The notes beneath the pieces were generated by a model that was not told where the DNA came from, searched no databases, and saw only the letters and a program-made list of their open reading frames with translations. 64,000 bases of DNA from Cladopsammia gracilis. Its lineage: Eukaryota; Cnidaria; Anthozoa; Scleractinia; Dendrophylliidae. Location of the stretch: the NCBI GenBank assembly GCA_022457155.1, contig JAJGOT010000001.1:4840001-4904000 (forward strand), read 5' to 3'. Positions 58,100-64,000 of the stretch are shown in pieces. The position numbers were made by a program, and so were the translations under genes. How positions within the stretch are numbered: position 1 is the first letter of the stretch; every line of letters begins with the position of its first letter.

Positions 58100-58811
58100 C
58101 AGGAATTTTTTTCTTGCCACTTGATGTGAGGTGAAGCAATCACTATTTTTGACACTGCATTTAATATTTTAAAACGGTATCATGTGTTTGAAAGTAGACC
58201 TTTTGCAGAGGTGTTAAAAAAAACGCCTGCGTAGACGTGTCCGACATCACGATAGTTTTCGTGTCGGTTGAGTATCTGGCTCGCACCGAATTATCTGTTT
58301 ATCGATATTCAATTATTATCTTGGACAGCAATTATATATTAATTTTGCCGCACTATAACGAAGGAAGAACATTGTTTGGTTTTGTGTTACGTTGTAAAGA
58401 AAAAACGTTGTGCGATTTTCAGATAGGACTCAAGAGTTCCGGTCACTTCTGCCCAATGGGACAATAATGGAACTTCGGAACTTTTGTTGTATAGTATTAA
58501 GTCAGTGGGTGGCATATTGTTTTCCTTATTTTAAAGAAAAAGACAAGCGAGTCCATTATTTTTTTAAATATCTTATTGGAATTGACTAGCCAAAATATTC
58601 AGTGTTCAAATCAAAACTACCTTGCTCAGTTCACGGCAGCTTCCATTTTATAGTCCATATAATTTATCACATATTTTCGATTTCCGATTTCTGCTGATCA
58701 AGATCTCTGATCAGATCCCATCATGATGGCATTGTAGGGTGTTGTAGGCGTAAACAGTTTCTTCACGTAATTCTACGGTACTGCAATATGACCAATATAT
58801 AGATTACTTCA

Positions 58812-60008
58812 TGGGCAATGCGAGCGTACGGTATTAACCCACGAGTTGGTTCGTATCATAAATCGAACGAGCATAGACTGCGAGCAGTCTCTCTTTTTCC
58901 GCTAAAGTCAGTAGGGACGAACGCAAAAAAATAGCGTGATGAGCGAGCCGCGAGTAGCGCGCGCGGGCACCGGCAGGCGAGAAAAAGAGAGACTGCCCTG
59001 GGATCATACAGCAGTTCAGAAGCCCGGCACACCGGTGACGGAGTATTCTGATTGGTCGGTTTACAAAGCGATGACGCGTATCTGTCATCGACATTACTTA
59101 GCGTCATGCAGGGCCCAGCGAAAATAAAACTAATTGCAAGAAACCATTGACGGTCGATAATTTCAAACTAATAGGTTCGACTACCTAAGAGATTCCGAGG
59201 GAGTGAAAAACCTTACATTGTTGGTAAACCCAGAAAATGGCTACATGAGCACAGCAAGAGGTCAAACAAAACTGAAGAAAGCCGCCGATTGAACAGAGCT
59301 CCAGACTCTGAAGAAAGCCGCCGAGTTGAAGAAAGCCGCCGAGTTGAAGAAACCAGAGTTGAAGAAAACCGCCGAGAATACAGCATAATTTCAAAATGAC
59401 CTCCAAATCGAAGCTTGCTCAAAGCCTACATGCAATGTTAAAGGTTTCACTGCAGAGGTATTCTAACAAATGCCACAATGGCATAATAAAGAACATTGCT
59501 ATGAAACAGACGCCCCGACAAAGAGATCAAAACTAGCAGACAGCTAAAAACACAAATGACCTCGAGACTATAGTCTGTATCATTTTGCGAGTTTAGAAGG
59601 CTTTTAATTCAGTCACCTCGAATTCTCCATATACCCGCTACAAATACATGAAACATTTTGCGAGCTTAAATATAAAATGGCTAAAACACTCGCGAGGGAG
59701 TCGTGTAGGCCTGTCACTCTTTATTACACCAAAATGGGCGGAGGTGTCAACGTGTGTCAAAAGGTGAGCTGTCAAAGGGCTTCTGAACTGCTGTATGATC
59801 CCAGGGCAGTCTCTCTTTTTCTCGCCTGCCGGTGCCCGCGCGCGCGACTCGCGGCTCGCTCATCACGCTATTTTTTTGCGTGCGTCCCTACTGACTTTAG
59901 CGGAAAAAGAGAGACTGCTCGCAGTCTAGAACGAGCAAGACTTTGCGAGTGAGTGAGATTTCTGATACAAACCAACGAGTGCGTGAATACCGTACAAAGC
60001 ACTGCCCA
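58812..60008. mobile_element. 1.2-kb fold-back element with about 210-bp inverted arms
   Basis: The left arm 58812-59024 and right arm 59778-60008 are inverse to each other; landmarks are TGGGCAATGC / GCACTGCCCA at the tips, AGACTGCGAGCAGTCTCTCT, GCGCGCGGGCACCGGCAGGC and GATCATACAGCAGTTCAGAA. The arms are close to identical in their inner 150 bp and more diverged at the tips. The centre (59025-59777) carries an 18-bp repeat and no transposase. Confidence 0.85.
59265..59372 (+). repeat. 18-bp repeat GAAGAAAGCCGCCGAGTT
   Basis: About five units, one with an internal change (GAAGAAACCAGAGTT). Inside the central part of the 58812-60008 element. Confidence 0.82.
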
Positions 60009-60577
60009 TGCTGTAATTTTGTTTATTTTATACATTTATGATTGGACGAAACCCTTTTTTCAGGTGTGAGAAAGTCGTTTCGCCATTCTGATTGGCTGCA
60101 AATCCCGAACGGGGTTTTCACACGCCAATAAGTATGAAATAAAAAAGTGTTCACAATTTTAATATCGTGAAGTTCTTTCGAATGTTTACGTTAACGTTGC
60201 TTAGATTTAACTCGCTTGAATTGTCGGTGACCCCTACTTTTTTGGAGAGATAATTTTCTTTTTCCAATGCTCGACAGATTGTGAAAAAATTAACAAAAAA
60301 ATAATGTAGAAATTAAGCTTAAAACTTTCCGCTTTTCTACCCACGCGACATCGCATCCCGCCACTTGCGGCTGTCAGGGTTTGCAAATGCTGCCGTTTAA
60401 AGCGAATTTGCACACACTCATATAAAATATGGCATAGAAAGTTACATTCTATAGATTCATTTGCAATACTCTCAAACTAACAGTCAATGGGGCCCTATTC
60501 CCGCTAAACACGTGACTGAAAGAACTGGAAATGAATTTGCCCCAGTACCTCTCGGCTATTTTACGTAAACAAGAATC

Positions 60578-60589
60578 AAGATGGCGGCC
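60578..60589 (+). promoter_or_regulatory. YY1-type AAGATGGCGGCC motif near the F-box gene start
   Basis: AAGATGGCGGCC lies 68-79 nt upstream of the F-box/WD start codon. In animals this motif is common just downstream of transcription starts of housekeeping genes. Here its ATG also opens a 22-codon upstream ORF (60581-60649) that ends 7 nt before the main ATG. Confidence 0.5.
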
Positions 60590-60656
60590 CACATAACCCT
60601 CTGTCGAATTTGGTGTTTAGTGGAGTGTTTTCTAGTTTTTATATTTTGAAATCGTC

Positions 60657-63600
60657 ATGGAAAAGTTAAGTGATGAAATTTTAGTTAGAATTTTTAGCTT
60701 TTTATCGGCACGAGATCTTTGTAGATGCTCGCAGGTAAGAAATTATTGTCGTTTTCATGTAAAAACGTTTAGTACAAAGTTTGCCTGATTTGACGAAAGG
60801 CAGCAGCAGTGTTTTTTTTTTTAAATCCTTTATATTACTTTAGGTGTGCTCTGCATGGTGTCGTCTCGCAAATGACTTTCATTTGTATCCTTTTTGTCGA
60901 TATTCAGTAATTAAATTGCACTAGATGGCTTCGGTAACTTTCACTCTTAAACCAAATTTGTAGAAAAAATCGACAGGTAAGAACTTTTTTGTTGTTAAAT
61001 TAAATTTCTTATTTCAAGAATTTACTTCTTATTTTAAGAAAACTTTCTTCCTTAAAATCAATTTCTTAAGAATTAAAGCAAGAATTAAATTCTTAAAATA
61101 AGAAATTTAATTTAACAACAAAAAAGTTCTTACCTGTCGATTTGTTTTAACAAATTTGGTTCTTAAAATAACAATTTGAGTTTAAGAGTGTTTTAGGGGT
61201 GCCGCGCTAGTACATAACGAAAAACAACTCTATTTGCGCACGCTAAAATGGCGTTCCATTCCAGGACTGTATGAGGGAGTAATGATTTATTGAATTGTTT
61301 AGTGTGAGCATGACTGACGGAATACTGTAAAATGCTGGTTATACATTGTAGGCTAAACTGTAGAATACCCGGCCACTTATTTGCATGTTATTGAATTTGA
61401 ATGGTTTCTTTTGTTTTCATATGGCTCATTCTACCTAACGTTTAGGGATATGTAAATAAGTGGCCGGGTATTCTAAAATCGCTCCGAACTGTTGTTTTAG
61501 TTAATTTGGTGTAATTAACTTTAATTTTTGTATAAAAGAATTTCCATTAAGCAGTTGTGGTGTGCTTACATGTATATATAGGAGGGGGAATACCAGCAAC
61601 CAGAATAATGTTTTCTTACCAAACTGGTGGGCCAATATCTATAAGGTCATCTCCATAAAATGTTTCATTTCCCATCGCCTTCCCTCTTGTGAAAGTGGGT
61701 CGGTCGGTCGGGCAAAAAAAAAAAAGAAAAGAAAATTGACCGAGGGAGCCTGACTCCATAAAAGCCTGGATGTTAAGTAAGAAGGCCTGGTTACACGTGT
61801 GCTTTTGATTGCCAATGTTTTACTCCTTATCTACAATGGAGGCTAATAAATTAAATATGAAAGATTTCTATTCAAAATAAAGCCTTGATCACATGTTTAA
61901 AAAGTAAAATTTTGCTTGTCAGACAATGTATCCAAATTTTTTTTTTAACTTTTCCAAAGAAATGGGTTGGTCGGGCGATGGGAAACGAAACATTTTATGG
62001 GGATGGCCTAATTGGGTGGGCTAACACAGGGTTGTCCATAACTTTTCAAGTAGCTGGCAAAAATTTCTAAGTAGCCGGATAGCACCAGTAAAGAAACAAA
62101 TATTTTGTCTTTAAAAAAATATATTTATCACAAAAGTAGCCGGCACAAACGACCGAAGTAGCCGGTTAATTCTGCCGGCTGCCGGCTGTTAGGGACAACC
62201 CTGCTAACAAGCAGGGGGACTTATTGGTAGAATTTTACAGTGCATGTAGATTTTGTAAGGCATTCTTAATTTAATTACTCCTAATCCTGGTAACATTAAG
62301 TCCTCTTTTGAAATGAGGGTGTGAATGGAACAGCTGTAGAAAGAGAGTACTCTGAGCACTCAAGCATAAGAGAGATGTTTTTTTATTTATTACTTTTAAT
62401 TAGCAAAATATTTCCCATTGATTTTCCTTGATTTAACAACACTTGACTTATTACTGCTGGCAGATGGAAAAAATTATTTATTGAAACGTTTGACAAGTTT
62501 ATCACGGACCCTTTGTACTACAACAATGTGTTTCCTACTCAGTGGAAAGAGTTGTTTATATTGCGGTCAAACTGGTTTAGTGGTCACTGCCATGTACAAA
62601 GTCTCCATAGAAAGACTGTCACTTCACAACAAAAGGAGTTCACTAGAGTTGTGTGCTTGAAAATCTCAAACTGTGGCCGTAGCTTTTTAGCAAGTGTCAA
62701 TCATGACTCCAAATTGGTACACTTGTGGAATTTAATTGACAAGAGATCTATCAATGTTGTCTCTTGTGAAACTGTTGTTGGATGTGTGGACTTTGGAACT
62801 GAACACTCAAGAAATTTTCTGGCAGTTGGCCTCTTGAATAATAAGGTGAGAAATATACATACATGTTATTAAGGCAACTATTTTAACTAGTTGACCCTTT
62901 AACTCCCAAGAGTGCCAAAAATCAAAATTCAAGAAAAATCCCAAATTTCATTTTGCAAAATATTGCAAAACAATATTGGTACCTTGCAAAAGTACTGCTG
63001 AAGAGGTTTGATTTGAATGGTGACACCATATGATTTCATCGACAGACTCAAAAGTTAAAACTACACTATATGTCTCCTTAACTCTAAGAGTGAAAGGGCT
63101 AAATGAAAGGTATTTTAATTAGTTTTATATTTTAGTTTAATTTTTTAAGATGAAAATGAGCCATATATTGAAATAAAAAAAGAATGACAGTTTGATTTCA
63201 TTGTGACTTTTATATGCTTTGATGTCAAACATTGTTTATCACAAGACATATAATGGCCAACTAAAATTTATTTGATTTTTACCATTAACAATTCTCCAAA
63301 AGTAGACAGAGAAAGCAGAGAAAGCAGCTATCCTGCAAACCAAACCAGCTGTATTTCTTTTTAAAGCCAATTTATTTCTTTTCCCACTCGCTAGATGTGG
63401 GTGGCATATGATCAATGGCATCATTCATCGTTTGTACTCTTACTATTAAACAATAGCTCTTGGCCAATGAGCATGCAGGAAATTTTTTAGTTGTGGTAAA
63501 ATTGAGTTTAAATGTAACTACAGAAATTTCACATCAAGTTTGTACATGTAGTTGTAATATTAATCACCACAAGATAGTGTTACTCTGTTACATTAAGCCT

Positions 63601-63909
63601 AAATATCACTGGTTTAGTTCAATTTTGAAATAACTTTGTTTTGATTTATTTACAGTTCTGCCTTTGGGATATCCAGAGGAAGAAGTTTCTCCTAAGCCAG
63701 ACTAATTTATCAGAGATTTCAAGAGAGTTGCATGTAGCTCCAATAGATAACACCTCCCCTGCTACTGCTGTGTGTCGCATCAACCTGGTGGATAACAAGA
63801 TAGCTACAGTTACAACACAGTGTATTGTAAAGGTGTGGCAGTTAGATTTCAATCAACTTGGACAAGTATCTTGCCACTGTTTGCATACTCTGACAACTTT
63901 TAAACCAAG
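60657..63909 (+). CDS. F-box/WD-repeat protein, first four exons (3' end outside window)
   Basis: Likely substrate receptor of an SCF (Skp1-cullin-F-box) ubiquitin ligase. Exons: 60657-60734, 60844-60884, 62464-62845, 63656-63909; phases 0, 2, 0, 2 agree and all sites are GT-AG. Residues 1-46 form the F-box (MEKLSDEILVRIFSFLSARD, then LCRCSQVCSAWCRLANDFHL, WKKLF), the Skp1-binding module. WD-type strands follow: SKLVHLWNL, NKFCLWDI, QCIVKVWQL, the start of a propeller that binds substrate. The spacer between F-box and first WD strand (ITDPLYYNNVFPTQWKELFI) is not one I can place, so I give no FBXW number. The start ATG has G at +4. The gene continues past 64,000. Confidence 0.88.
60942..61190. 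mobile_element. Fold-back element with CACTCTTAAACCAAATTTGT ends
   Basis: Outer CACTCTTAAACCAAATTTGT / CAAATTTGG...TTTAAGAGTG and inner arms of about 45 bp (ATCGACAGGTAAGAACTTTT... / ...AAAAGTTCTTACCTGTCGAT) pair nearly completely. F-box gene intron 2. Confidence 0.85.
61361..61475. mobile_element. 115-bp TIR element with TAGAATACCCGGCCACTTAT ends
   Basis: The 22-bp ends TAGAATACCCGGCCACTTAT and ATAAGTGGCCGGGTATTCTA are exact inverses. F-box gene intron 2. The terminal TA may be a target duplication. Confidence 0.85.
62893..63100 (+). mobile_element. MITE-like element, CCTTTAACTCCCAAGAGT family (single-unit copy)
   Basis: GACCCTTTAACTCCCAAGAG at the left, one 88-bp type unit, and ACTCTAAGAGTGAAAGGGC at the right. 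F-box gene intron 3. Confidence 0.72.
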
Positions 63910-63917
63910 GTACAGGT

Positions 63918-64000
63918 GTATATGTCGTGGTTCAAATTTTTCTTTGGTTTAACTTTTTTCAAACCAGTTTGATTTTTGTTTTCCTCAGAATATGATAATG
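63918..64000. mobile_element. Start of a TATGTTGTGGTTCAAA family element, cut by window end
   Basis: TATATGTCGTGGTTCAAATT, then CAAACCAGTTTGATTTTTGT and TTTCCTCAGAATATG, match the left half of 29501-29661. It begins 9 nt after the donor of the last visible F-box exon. Confidence 0.65.

Overview
This window is nuclear DNA from an animal, most likely an anthozoan cnidarian of the coral or sea-anemone type. It is AT-rich, its genes are broken by many short GT-AG introns, and it carries animal-specific genes: an Integrator subunit and a paired-like homeobox gene with an OAR tail. It is also full of short inverted-repeat elements and Penelope-like and LINE fragments of a kind familiar from cnidarian genomes. 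The species assignment is inference; I cannot fix genus from this window.

Layout: (1) 1-32,100, plus strand: the 3' six-sevenths of INTS1 (Integrator complex subunit 1). Forty-seven exons join in phase without a single frameshift into 1,885 codons plus stop, ending at 32,041 with an AATAAA about 45 nt downstream. The introns hold most of the mobile elements in this half. (2) 32,100-42,600: a long gene-poor stretch with one possible single-exon orphan gene on the minus strand (35,569-36,018), satellite-like tandem repeats, a perfect 44-bp hairpin element and a LINE fragment. (3) 42,629-47,074, minus strand: a three-exon PRD-class homeobox gene (252 aa) with an Eh1-like repressor motif, a homeodomain split by an intron between residues 46 and 47, and a C-terminal OAR motif; its first intron holds a 0.9-kb minisatellite of 32-bp units. 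(4) 47,200-60,500: mostly repeats, but with three compact ORFs (53,655+, 55,712-, 58,099-) that each encode an 88-103 residue single-pass membrane protein with a short outside end and a longer hydrophilic tail. A Penelope-like endonuclease fragment lies at 56.7 kb next to a candidate hammerhead ribozyme. (5) 60,657-64,000, plus strand: the first four exons of an F-box/WD-repeat gene that runs off the window.

The genes do not form an obvious functional unit. INTS1 is a housekeeping RNA-processing scaffold, the homeobox gene a developmental regulator, and the F-box/WD protein a likely ubiquitin-ligase substrate adaptor. The most striking observations are a TIR-bounded composite element in INTS1 intron 8 that carries two antisense copies of INTS1's own exon 21, a duplicated splice acceptor before INTS1 exon 43, the cluster of small one-pass membrane proteins (two ending in PDZ-ligand-like tails), and the hammerhead-like motif.
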